Shown here: piece after piece, positions 7,735 to 14,697 of the stretch
Layout of the letters: the number at the start of each line of letters is the position of its first letter
How positions within the stretch are numbered: the stretch's first letter is position 1
Origin: Kiritimatiellia bacterium
Lineage (GTDB): Bacteria; Verrucomicrobiota; Kiritimatiellia; RFP12; UBA1067
Direction of reading: 5' to 3'
Assembly (NCBI GenBank): GCA_024405255.1
Contig: JAKSOY010000108.1
Coordinates: 1-14,697 of the forward strand
DNA: 14,697 nucleotides
Program-made: the position numbers and the translations under genes
The notes under the pieces: model-generated
Database searches by the model: none
Told to the model about the DNA's origin: nothing
What the model saw: the letters and a program-made list of their open reading frames with translations, nothing else

Positions 7735-8676
7735 ATGATGAACAAGGCAATATTTCTCTGGGGAACCAAGGAAGAGGTACAGGCGCGGGCCGATGCGGAC
7801 GTGCCGTCGTTTCGGCTCTGTCGCGAGGGGTCTGGACTCGCGCCGGTCGAGGTGCCGTTTGTGGCACCGGGCACGAGAACCTTGCGCACGATTCGGCGCG
7901 GGGGACGCGCGGTCGCGACGGTCTACGAGGACGACGAGGCTCTGTACCTCCTCGCCGCCGGCGTGCAGCCGGCCGACCTCGCGGCACCTCGTGGCGCGCA
8001 GGCGACGAGTGTTTTCGAAGAACTGGAGAGCATCCTTGCGGAAGAGCGCCTGACGTTTGCCAACGTCGTTCGTACGTGGCTTTACATCGACAACGTCTGC
8101 GACTGGTATGGTGAATTCAATGCGGCGCGGTCCGCGTTCTTCACCACGCGCCATGTGTTCGAGACGTTCCTGCCAGCCTCGACGGGCATCGGCTGTGCGA
8201 ATGTCGACGGTGCCGCTCTCGTGGCGGGCGCGATCGCGATGCTTCCCAAGCGCGCGGATGTCAAAGCCGAGATCGTCGAGTCGCCGCTGCAGGCGCCCGC
8301 CATGGCCTACAAGTCGAGTTTCAGCCGCGCGGCGGAAATCCTGTCGCCCGCGACGCGCCATCTTTTCGTGAGCGGTACGGCGAGCATCAAGCCCAATTCC
8401 CATGATGTCGCCTACGTGGGCGACATCGAGAAGCAGGTCGACTGCACGATGAACGCCGTCCACGCGATTCTCACGAGCCGCGGGCACGACTGGAAGGACG
8501 TGACGCGTGCGATCGTCTATCTGAAAGAGCCTGCGTTTCGTGCGGCTTGGCAGAACTGGCTCGCGGCGAACAACCTCGCCTCGACCTTCGCGGCGGAAAC
8601 GGTCTGCGATGTCTGCCGCGACGAATGGCTCTTCGAGATCGAAGTCGACGCCGTGAAGGGCTCGCGAAAAATCTAG
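7735..8676 (+). CDS. Tandem Rid (YjgF/UK114) superfamily protein, chorismatase-like
   Basis: The protein has 313 residues, about twice a single Rid domain (~125-130). A degenerate N-terminal Rid-like domain (roughly 60-165) contains VRTWLYIDNVCDWYGEFN, then ASTGIG and GAALVAGAIAM. A better-preserved second domain follows (roughly 180-310) with HLFVSGTASI, TMNAVHAIL, WKDVTRAIVYLK and CRDEWLFEIEVDAV. Arg295 in the last motif sits where RidA enzymes keep the Arg that binds the substrate carboxylate. The double-domain layout and the RTW-Y-IN-like/TGIG motifs recall FkbO/Hyg5/XanB2 chorismatases, but I cannot tell a chorismatase from an imine deaminase or another Rid activity. It has no signal peptide, so it is cytoplasmic. 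ATG 7735 and ATG 7738 are adjacent; 7735 is chosen because the predicted transcript begins there. A 48-nt gap with no visible terminator leads to the lectin gene. Confidence 0.85.
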   Translation: MMNKAIFLWGTKEEVQARADADVPSFRLCREGSGLAPVEVPFVAPGTRTLRTIRRGGRAVATVYEDDEALYLLAAGVQPADLAAPRGAQATSVFEELESILAEERLTFANVVRTWLYIDNVCDWYGEFNAARSAFFTTRHVFETFLPASTGIGCANVDGAALVAGAIAMLPKRADVKAEIVESPLQAPAMAYKSSFSRAAEILSPATRHLFVSGTASIKPNSHDVAYVGDIEKQVDCTMNAVHAILTSRGHDWKDVTRAIVYLKEPAFRAAWQNWLAANNLASTFAAETVCDVCRDEWLFEIEVDAVKGSRKI

Positions 8677-8711
8677 TTGTTTCATTTGTCCGTCCAGTGG
8701 AATGGGGAAAG

Positions 8712-8723
8712 AAAGGGGAAAGG
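8712..8723 (+). promoter_or_regulatory. Ribosome binding site deciding the start at 8725
   Basis: AAAGGGG (8712-8718) ends 6 nt before ATG 8725, with a second AAAGG just before the ATG. The frame is open back to 8677, but only a TTG start without a ribosome site lies there, and only the start at 8725 puts a signal peptide at the N-terminus. Confidence 0.65.
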
Positions 8724-8724
8724 T

Positions 8725-11700
8725 ATGAAGAAGTTCAGTACGTTGTTCCTCAGTGTGTGTGCTCTCTTGAGCGCCGGCGCAGCGGAACGGTCCAGAGGTC
8801 AGGTGTATGTGGATTTGGATGCGTCGCACATTTCCGCGACGGCGGGTTCTGCGCTCGCAGTCTGGTCCAATGACGGGACGATGGGGGACTTCAAGCCCTT
8901 TGGCGCGGGTCCCACCTACCAGGTGCGCGGCACGGTTCCCGTCGTCCGCTTTGATGGCACGGCGGCGAACTGCATGACGAACTGCGTGAAGGGCGAAGTG
9001 CCGGCGGCCTTGCTCGGCAACAACCCCTGGACGATGGAAGCCTGGATCTTCTGCGAGGCGTTGACGGGTACGCACACCTATCTCTCCTGGACGGCGCGCG
9101 GCAGCAACGGGACGGTTTGCGAATTCCGTTACACGAAGGACGGCGCGTCGAATGCGGTTGAACACTACGGCGCCGACTACAATCTGCAATGGGGCACGGC
9201 GCTGCCGGCCGTGGGACAATGGCACCATATCGTATGCGTGCGCCAGGCGAACAACATCGAACGCCTCTACCTCGACGGCAAGCAGGTGTGGGTGAACAAC
9301 ACCACGCTCAACCTCGGCAACGACGGTCCGATGATGCTGGGCGGTGTCTTCGATCGCTCGAACTACAATACGCCGACGATGCTCTTCAAGGGCGACATCG
9401 CCCGCCTGCGCGTGATGGATGGTGCGCTTTCGGCGGCCGACGTCTATGCGAACTATGTCGACTCCTACGCGGCGTTCGGACGTACGAAGTCCGATCAGGA
9501 CGCCGTCTTCATGCCCGACGGCACTTGGCTGGACGGCGTGCAGCCGGCCAGCGGACGCGGCCTTGCCGTGACGGGCGGCGCGGTGACGTTCACGGACTTC
9601 AAGGCCACGCTGCCCTATCTGCGTTTGACGGGCGGCAAGGTGACGCTCGACGGGGCGACGGACATTGTGGTCGACAATACGCGGCCGGAGAAGTTCTTCG
9701 ACGAGTTCGGGTCGGCGGGCGAGCTTGTGTTCTTGAGCGGACGCCTCGACTTCAAGAACAAGGCCCATTTCGGCATGGGCGGTGCGAACGCTCCGTTCAA
9801 GATGACGCTCGGTGGAACCGAGGTGCCGGCGGTCGTCCACTGCGCGGTTGAAATGGGATTCGGAAATGAAACGCCCGGCACGGTGTCGGAAGTGCAGCTG
9901 TTGCGCGGGGGCGTGGTGACGAACGATTCGACATGGGTGCGTTTTGGAGCCGGCGGTGGCACGACGAACGTCCTGACGGTGGCAGAAGGCGCTGTGGTGG
10001 ACGCTGCCCAGATTCTCATCGGCGGCTGGGGTGGCGTCTCTTATGCGACGGTGTCCGGCACGATTCGTTCGCGCAATACACTGATGGGCATCGGCGAGGC
10101 CAGCGACACGGTCGTCACGCTGGAGCCGACGGGCGTGTTGGCGGCGCGCGGGTTCTGCGAATGGGGCAACAAGACTACATGGGGCTCGTCGGTGGGGCAG
10201 TCGCGCCTTCATGTCAATTGCGGTACGCTGCAGCTCTATCCGGTCGCGAGCTATGCGGAGACAACGCCGTTTCTTGACACGGTGATGCATGTCACCTATG
10301 AAAACGCGATGACGGTGGATGTACCCTTGGGCGGATCGACTGTCATCAAGGCCGCGATTACGAACGTGACGTCCGTCGGCACGACGTCTCGCTTCGTGAA
10401 GAAGGGTGCGGGTACGCTCAACTTCAATGCGCCGCTCGGCGGTCTTACGGGCGACATCTATGTGGACGAGGGTCTTTTGACTTTTCGGCAGAAATTCCCG
10501 GAGGGTGCCGATGTGCGCATCCATGTGGCGAAGGGCGCATGCGTCTCCTACGACATCAGTGGTGGCGGCGCGTCGTCATTGCTTCCTCTGATTGCGACGG
10601 ATTCCGAAGGCGCAATCGGCCTCCATGGCAATGACAAGAATGAGAACCTCGATCTACGCGCCTATCCGGATCTCGCCGTACGCTTCCTCACAACGAGTAC
10701 CTATGTGGGACGCATCACGCCGTCTGCCAACCATTACATTTTCGAGGCGTGCGGGGCGGCGGGCGTCTATCCCACGGCGATTTCGGATGCGATCGGTACG
10801 GCGGCGCGGGTGACGGTGCGTTTGATTCCTGAAGTCACGAACAACAACTATGTGGAACTTTCCGGCGACAACTCCGGCATGACGGGCGGTGTGACGGTGG
10901 AGGACGGCGCGAAGCTGTGGCTGGCGCACGCCTTTGCGGCAGGTTCGAGCGGGGCGGTGAAGTTGGGCGAGGATACGACGCTGTGTCTGAGCGCGGCGGT
11001 GGGCGCGGGCTTCCTCTCGACGCGCGTCTCGGCCGATTCGCGTCCGTCGCAGATCTATCTCCTCGCGGGCGCCGAAGCGGTGAACGTGGATCTCTCGCGT
11101 TTCCCGGGTTGCCACCTCGGCACGGAAGGAAACTCGTCCGTGAACCAGACGGGCACGGTGACGCCGGAAGGGAACGAGTTCCGTCTTGGCGGCGGTGCAA
11201 CGCCGCATGCGAGCAGCTACACGGGTCTGCGCCCGGGCGTCCTTCAAGACGTCGACGCCCAAACGCCCACGGCCGTCGTCGTCGATAAGGACGGCATGAT
11301 CAATCTCTCCAATGCGGCGAATACCTACTCGGGCGGCACCATCGTCACGAACGGGGCGCGCGTCTTTACGACGGCGGATGGCTACGGTGCGATTCCTGCC
11401 GCGTTTGATGCGCAGAACATCTACGTGAACGGCGGTGTGCTCCGTACGGGCAACGCCAATTTCAGCGTGAATGCGAATCGCGGCGTGTGGGTGGACGCTC
11501 TCGGTGCCACCTTCCATCCGTGGGGCGGTTACACGTGTACGTACCAGGGCGGCCTCGGTGGCTCGGGCGCGATTACGGTGACGGATGGCGGCCACCTCTC
11601 CTTCACGGGCGACTACAACACCTACACGGGTAAGATGACGGTGCAGAACGCCGCTTCGATTATCACGATCGGCGATGGGGAGCACTTCTCGTGGGCGAGC

Positions 11701-13923
11701 GGCGAAATCGCGACGCCTGGCAGCGTGGTGCTCAATGCGGCGGACGAAGAAACGTTCGGCGGACTCATCTCGGGTGCGGGTACGTTCGAGAAGAAGGGCG
11801 AGGGCACGGTCACGGTCGCGCGGGCGCAGACCTTCACGGGCGCGGCGACGGTGAACGGCGGCACGTTGGTGCTCACGGGCGCCGGTGCGGTGGCATCGGC
11901 TTCGAAGATCGTCAACAACGGTCAGATCGTGATCGACCGTGCCCCCTCGGCCGTGCTTGGCGCGGGGGCCGTGTATGGCAGCGGCACCGTGAAGATCGAG
12001 ACGGATGGTACGAACCTCACGATTGACCGTAACGTGGGGTCCGCGATGGCGCTTTCGGCGAAGAACGGTGCGGCGATTACCTACCTCGCGCCGGGTCCGA
12101 ACGGTGGTGCGACGGTGGGTGTGGACGATGCAACCCTCAAGGTTGGTACGACGGCGGCCGGCCGCGTGGGGAAGATGAGCGACTTCCAGCTCAACAGCAA
12201 CGCGACGCTCATCTCGTCGAACGATTTCCGCCTCACGACGGCGACGGGGAGCGTGGGCGGCTCGGCGTTCTGGAAGACGCGCGTGAACGCAACGCGTCCG
12301 TGGGAAGCGCAGTTCACCTACGAGATCCCGAACTGCCCGGCGTCTCCGGCAGATGGTTTCACCTTCCTCCTCCAGAACCACGCGAGCGGTGCGACGGCCA
12401 TGGGCGGTGTGGGCGGTTCGATCGGCGCCGTGGGGATTACGCCGTCTCTCGGCGCGGCGTTCAACGTCTACAACAACGACACGGTGGGTTGGTTCTACGA
12501 CAACGCGAAGAAGGATATGGCAAATCCTCCTACCAACATATTCCTTCAGGTGGGTGCGGATGTCCGCGTAACCCATGATGGACAGGGCAAGCTCACGACA
12601 ACGGTTTATTCCAAGGGTTTCGACTCCGTGTTCCGCCAGTCGAAGGTGTTCGATGTGCGGGCCAAGCTCGGTGGTTCCACGGCCTATGTGGGCATGACGG
12701 CTGCGACGGGTGGTTCGGTGTGCGAGCAGCACGTGAAGGACTTCCGTTTCGCGCAGGACGACGATGTGCCGGACTTCGCGCTCACGGAGGAGAACTGGCA
12801 GTGCGTGAGCGACGCGGTCCTCTCGACCTACGCCGACCGGCCGGCGGTGCGGCTCACCCGAAACACGGGGTCGGTAGGGGGCGTGCTCGCCCATCGCGCG
12901 CGTCTCTATCTCGAGCGGCCGTTCAAGATTTCGGGGCGGTATGTCATCACGGCGAGTACGGCAAAGCCTGCCGATGGCGTCGCCTTCGTCTTCCACAACG
13001 ATCGCCTCACCTCCATCGGCGGCGTGGGCGGGTCGCGTGGTTTCACGGGGACGGGTCCCACGCAAATGCCGTCGTGCGCGGGCTGGTCGATCAACATCTA
13101 CGCACCGCGCTTCGATTTCGTGAAGAATGCCGCGACCGCCACACAGTATACGGATTTGAAGGGCCTCAATTTGCAGGCGTTGAACCAGCCGATCGAATTC
13201 GAGCTCGCCTACACGCCCGGCCAGTTCGTCTTTACGGCGAAGCAACTCGTTTCCGGCGTCGAGAAGGTCTTCACGGCCACACAGGCCGTGAGCTTGGCCG
13301 ATCTTATCGGTTCGCCGTTCGGTTTCTTCGCTGTGACGGCGGCCACGGGCGGCTCGACGGCCGAGCAGTGGGCGTACGACCTCAAGTTCGAGGCGGGCGA
13401 GGATGTGGTGGTGACGGACGGCTATGCGGGCGGCACCTTCTCGGGCACGAGCGCGCTTGAGGTGACGGGGGTTGCGTCCGGCGATGCGACCGCGTCGTTC
13501 GGCGAGGTCGCCTTTGCGGATGGCGCGAATGTGACGGTACGTGCGAGCGGCGCGGCGAATGTGCCGTATGAAGTGGCCTTTGAATCGCTGCGTTTCGCGG
13601 GTGGAGACGGTACGACGCCGACGGTGACCCTCGCGGCGAACGGTTCCGGCGCGGGCACGCTCAAGCTCGGCACGGTGGTTGCCGATTTGACGGGGCGGCC
13701 GCTTAAGATCGTGGGCGCCGTTGCGCCGAAGGGCGAGAAGATCCGCATTGAGATCCCTGAATTTAGGGGCGTCTACAAGATCCTCGATCTCCGGCAGGCG
13801 ACGGGCGTTACGGAAGAGGATTTCGAACTTGTCACCACCACGAAGCTGCCGGTCTTTCTCCGTCTCGTCAACGGTTACCTCTCGGCAGTCCATTCCACGG
13901 GTACGACGCTCTTCTTGAGGTGA
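8725..13923 (+). CDS. Giant exported LamG / passenger-repeat / L-type-lectin-like protein
   Basis: The protein has 1732 residues. MKK followed by a hydrophobic core and an AGAA site near residues 18-24 forms a Sec signal peptide. Residues ~27-250 form a LamG/concanavalin-like domain (PWTMEAWIF, GQWHHIVCVR, LYLDGKQV). A long beta-rich stretch follows with autotransporter-type passenger repeats: FVKKGAGTLNF near 557, NTYSGGTIVTNG near 866, and FEKKGEGTVTVA with GAATVNGGTLVLTG near 1021-1055. Two L-type-lectin-like domains lie at ~1152-1347 and ~1350-1559, each with an ADG-type sugar-contact motif (Asp1210, Asp1417), a GGVGGS loop and a TAATGG strand. A final ~170-residue beta region ends in GTTLFLR. 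No C-terminal beta-barrel, LPXTG or PEP-CTERM motif is seen, so how it crosses or attaches to the outer membrane is unknown. It probably binds glycans at or outside the cell surface. The next gene begins 7 nt after the stop. Confidence 0.9.
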   Translation: MKKFSTLFLSVCALLSAGAAERSRGQVYVDLDASHISATAGSALAVWSNDGTMGDFKPFGAGPTYQVRGTVPVVRFDGTAANCMTNCVKGEVPAALLGNNPWTMEAWIFCEALTGTHTYLSWTARGSNGTVCEFRYTKDGASNAVEHYGADYNLQWGTALPAVGQWHHIVCVRQANNIERLYLDGKQVWVNNTTLNLGNDGPMMLGGVFDRSNYNTPTMLFKGDIARLRVMDGALSAADVYANYVDSYAAFGRTKSDQDAVFMPDGTWLDGVQPASGRGLAVTGGAVTFTDFKATLPYLRLTGGKVTLDGATDIVVDNTRPEKFFDEFGSAGELVFLSGRLDFKNKAHFGMGGANAPFKMTLGGTEVPAVVHCAVEMGFGNETPGTVSEVQLLRGGVVTNDSTWVRFGAGGGTTNVLTVAEGAVVDAAQILIGGWGGVSYATVSGTIRSRNTLMGIGEASDTVVTLEPTGVLAARGFCEWGNKTTWGSSVGQSRLHVNCGTLQLYPVASYAETTPFLDTVMHVTYENAMTVDVPLGGSTVIKAAITNVTSVGTTSRFVKKGAGTLNFNAPLGGLTGDIYVDEGLLTFRQKFPEGADVRIHVAKGACVSYDISGGGASSLLPLIATDSEGAIGLHGNDKNENLDLRAYPDLAVRFLTTSTYVGRITPSANHYIFEACGAAGVYPTAISDAIGTAARVTVRLIPEVTNNNYVELSGDNSGMTGGVTVEDGAKLWLAHAFAAGSSGAVKLGEDTTLCLSAAVGAGFLSTRVSADSRPSQIYLLAGAEAVNVDLSRFPGCHLGTEGNSSVNQTGTVTPEGNEFRLGGGATPHASSYTGLRPGVLQDVDAQTPTAVVVDKDGMINLSNAANTYSGGTIVTNGARVFTTADGYGAIPAAFDAQNIYVNGGVLRTGNANFSVNANRGVWVDALGATFHPWGGYTCTYQGGLGGSGAITVTDGGHLSFTGDYNTYTGKMTVQNAASIITIGDGEHFSWASGEIATPGSVVLNAADEETFGGLISGAGTFEKKGEGTVTVARAQTFTGAATVNGGTLVLTGAGAVASASKIVNNGQIVIDRAPSAVLGAGAVYGSGTVKIETDGTNLTIDRNVGSAMALSAKNGAAITYLAPGPNGGATVGVDDATLKVGTTAAGRVGKMSDFQLNSNATLISSNDFRLTTATGSVGGSAFWKTRVNATRPWEAQFTYEIPNCPASPADGFTFLLQNHASGATAMGGVGGSIGAVGITPSLGAAFNVYNNDTVGWFYDNAKKDMANPPTNIFLQVGADVRVTHDGQGKLTTTVYSKGFDSVFRQSKVFDVRAKLGGSTAYVGMTAATGGSVCEQHVKDFRFAQDDDVPDFALTEENWQCVSDAVLSTYADRPAVRLTRNTGSVGGVLAHRARLYLERPFKISGRYVITASTAKPADGVAFVFHNDRLTSIGGVGGSRGFTGTGPTQMPSCAGWSINIYAPRFDFVKNAATATQYTDLKGLNLQALNQPIEFELAYTPGQFVFTAKQLVSGVEKVFTATQAVSLADLIGSPFGFFAVTAATGGSTAEQWAYDLKFEAGEDVVVTDGYAGGTFSGTSALEVTGVASGDATASFGEVAFADGANVTVRASGAANVPYEVAFESLRFAGGDGTTPTVTLAANGSGAGTLKLGTVVADLTGRPLKIVGAVAPKGEKIRIEIPEFRGVYKILDLRQATGVTEEDFELVTTTKLPVFLRLVNGYLSAVHSTGTTLFLR
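12178..13401 (+). repeat. Diverged tandem duplication: two L-type-lectin-like domains
   Basis: Copy 1 is 12178-12765 and copy 2 is 12772-13401. Both share, in order, a TGSVGG strand, the sugar-contact motif (DGFTFLLQN / DGVAFVFHN), GGVGGS, an NVY/NIY strand where legume-type lectins usually have EFDT, and TAATGGS followed by EQ and a final F. Identity is limited to these motifs, so the duplication is old. Seen in the translation; the lectin-fold assignment is by motif. Confidence 0.75.
13916..13922 (+). promoter_or_regulatory. Ribosome binding site inside the end of the lectin gene
   Basis: TGAGGTG spans the last codon and stop of the lectin gene and ends 8 nt before ATG 13931. The overlap suggests translational coupling of the two genes. 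Confidence 0.6.
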
Positions 13924-13930
13924 TGTGAAA

Positions 13931-14697
13931 ATGGAATCTGAGAACCGAGAGGGACTTGTTTGCCCGGATTGCGGAAGCCTTGTCGGCGAGGATGACATCA
14001 ACATCCGCGCTGACTTGGCGCATTGTCGGGCTTGCGGGCTTGATTTTTCCTATGCCGGCGGGCGGTTTCTTCAGGCGTGTGAGACACGGATGGCGAAACC
14101 GCCTCCAAAACATTTCGAGGTGGAGTGGAAGAAACAGTTTGATGGTAGCGTCGATTTGCATCTCGCCCATCGGGGGAGTCGGGTCGGTGCCTATGGCCTT
14201 TTGGTATTCCTTTTTGCGATCCTGGCGGGCTTCAGTTTCGTTTGTTGGTCTATGATCAGGGACGGGCAGGCGGATAAGTACCCCCCTATCGCCGTTTTTG
14301 TGACGATTTTCACCGGTTTTCTACTTTATCTCATAAGTGTCAAACTCCGTCGTCTGGAAGTTGCCATGGCCGGTGGAAAGGGGCGGTTTTGGGTGTATTC
14401 GCTGTTTCGCGGGAATGGGCGCGCATTCGATTACAATGCGCAGACCGAATTCGCTATTCGGGGAACGCAGACGATCACCGGCAATCCCGTGGTGACCGAG
14501 ATCCATATCCGAAACGGTACGGAAAAAACTTTTGTGGTGAAGTATGTGTTGTCAAAAGAGGAGGAGATCGATTACCTGTGCACGGCTCTCACTTATGCCC
14601 TGCCGCGCTGCCGGGGGAAGGATCTCGAGCCTCGTCCCGACAGCCCTGAAACTCCAGCTGAGGCGGCGGCGCGTCGGGTGGAGGAGGCCAATGCGGC
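13931..14697 (+). CDS. Zinc-ribbon, two-TM membrane protein (3' partial)
   Basis: The frame is open from ATG 13931 to the right edge without a stop: 255 full codons are visible. The N-terminus carries a zinc-ribbon pattern, CPDC (Cys11, Cys14) and CRAC (Cys32, Cys35), like the short ribbons that head many bacterial membrane proteins. Two hydrophobic segments follow, at ~86-109 and ~118-137, joined by a short loop containing RDGQADKY. The part after TM2 (~138-255) is a soluble region of mixed strands that becomes Ala/Glu/Arg-rich near the edge (AEAAARRVEEANA), perhaps the start of a helical or coiled-coil tail. Both zinc ribbon and C-terminal part are probably cytoplasmic. By eye the codons are less GC-rich than in the lectin gene. 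I do not recognise the family. The start is supported by a ribosome site within the lectin gene's end, so the two are likely co-expressed. Confidence 0.8.
   Translation, partial: MESENREGLVCPDCGSLVGEDDINIRADLAHCRACGLDFSYAGGRFLQACETRMAKPPPKHFEVEWKKQFDGSVDLHLAHRGSRVGAYGLLVFLFAILAGFSFVCWSMIRDGQADKYPPIAVFVTIFTGFLLYLISVKLRRLEVAMAGGKGRFWVYSLFRGNGRAFDYNAQTEFAIRGTQTITGNPVVTEIHIRNGTEKTFVVKYVLSKEEEIDYLCTALTYALPRCRGKDLEPRPDSPETPAEAAARRVEEANA

Noticed and set aside
8725..8790. Possible lipobox (LSVC) in the lectin protein's signal peptide
   Set aside because: Val directly before Cys is not a usual lipobox residue and the hydrophobic core continues after the Cys; a Sec signal peptidase I site at AGAA fits better.
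6553..10524. A 1323-codon open frame on the minus strand
   Set aside because: It runs antisense across three convincing + strand genes, crossing a terminator and a promoter, and its translation is Arg/His-rich low-complexity sequence typical of the shadow frame of GC-rich genes.
10654..14004. A 1116-codon open frame on the minus strand
   Set aside because: Same Arg/His-rich shadow composition, entirely opposite the lectin gene; no domain motifs.

Overview
The window is GC-rich and densely coding, with every supported gene on the + strand. It encodes surface or exported proteins of a kind common in the PVC superphylum: a KP-43-like subtilase with a C-terminal DADGDG repeat and a terminal module ending in FYRV, a membrane GT-C-like/TPR protein, and a very large LamG plus passenger-repeat plus lectin protein. 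I infer Kiritimatiellota or a near relative (Verrucomicrobiota, Lentisphaerota). No marker gene in the window proves this.

Layout. (1) 1-1160: 3' part of an Ala/Glu/Lys-rich coiled-coil protein ending in TPR-like repeats. (2) 1184-4201: a membrane-anchored subtilisin-family protease 23 nt downstream, probably in the same operon. (3) 4202-4281: a spacer with a good sigma70-type promoter. (4) 4282-7593: an 11-TM protein resembling DUF2723/TMEM260, with a long C-terminal TPR domain. (5) 7594-7734: an intrinsic terminator, then an extended -10 promoter placed so that the transcript should start at or next to the next ATG (predicted leaderless mRNA). (6) 7735-8676: a two-domain Rid-superfamily protein resembling chorismatases. 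(7) 8725-13923: a 1732-residue exported protein with LamG, passenger-type beta repeats and two tandem L-type-lectin-like domains. (8) 13931-14697: the 5' part of a zinc-ribbon, two-TM protein that runs off the right edge.

How the genes fit together. Three transcription units are likely: genes 1-2; gene 3, with its own promoter and terminator; and genes 4-6, where no terminator or promoter is visible between Rid, lectin and zinc-ribbon genes and the last start is 7 nt from the lectin stop. The protease, the TPR membrane protein and the giant lectin all act at or beyond the cytoplasmic membrane, but nothing in the sequence shows that they form one pathway. I find no RNA genes, insertion sequences, CRISPR arrays, phage genes or defence genes, and no gene-free stretch over 300 bases. 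The most unusual points are the paired Asp-to-Asn change in the lectin duplicates, the apparently missing acidic motif in the GT-C-like protein, and the predicted leaderless Rid transcript.
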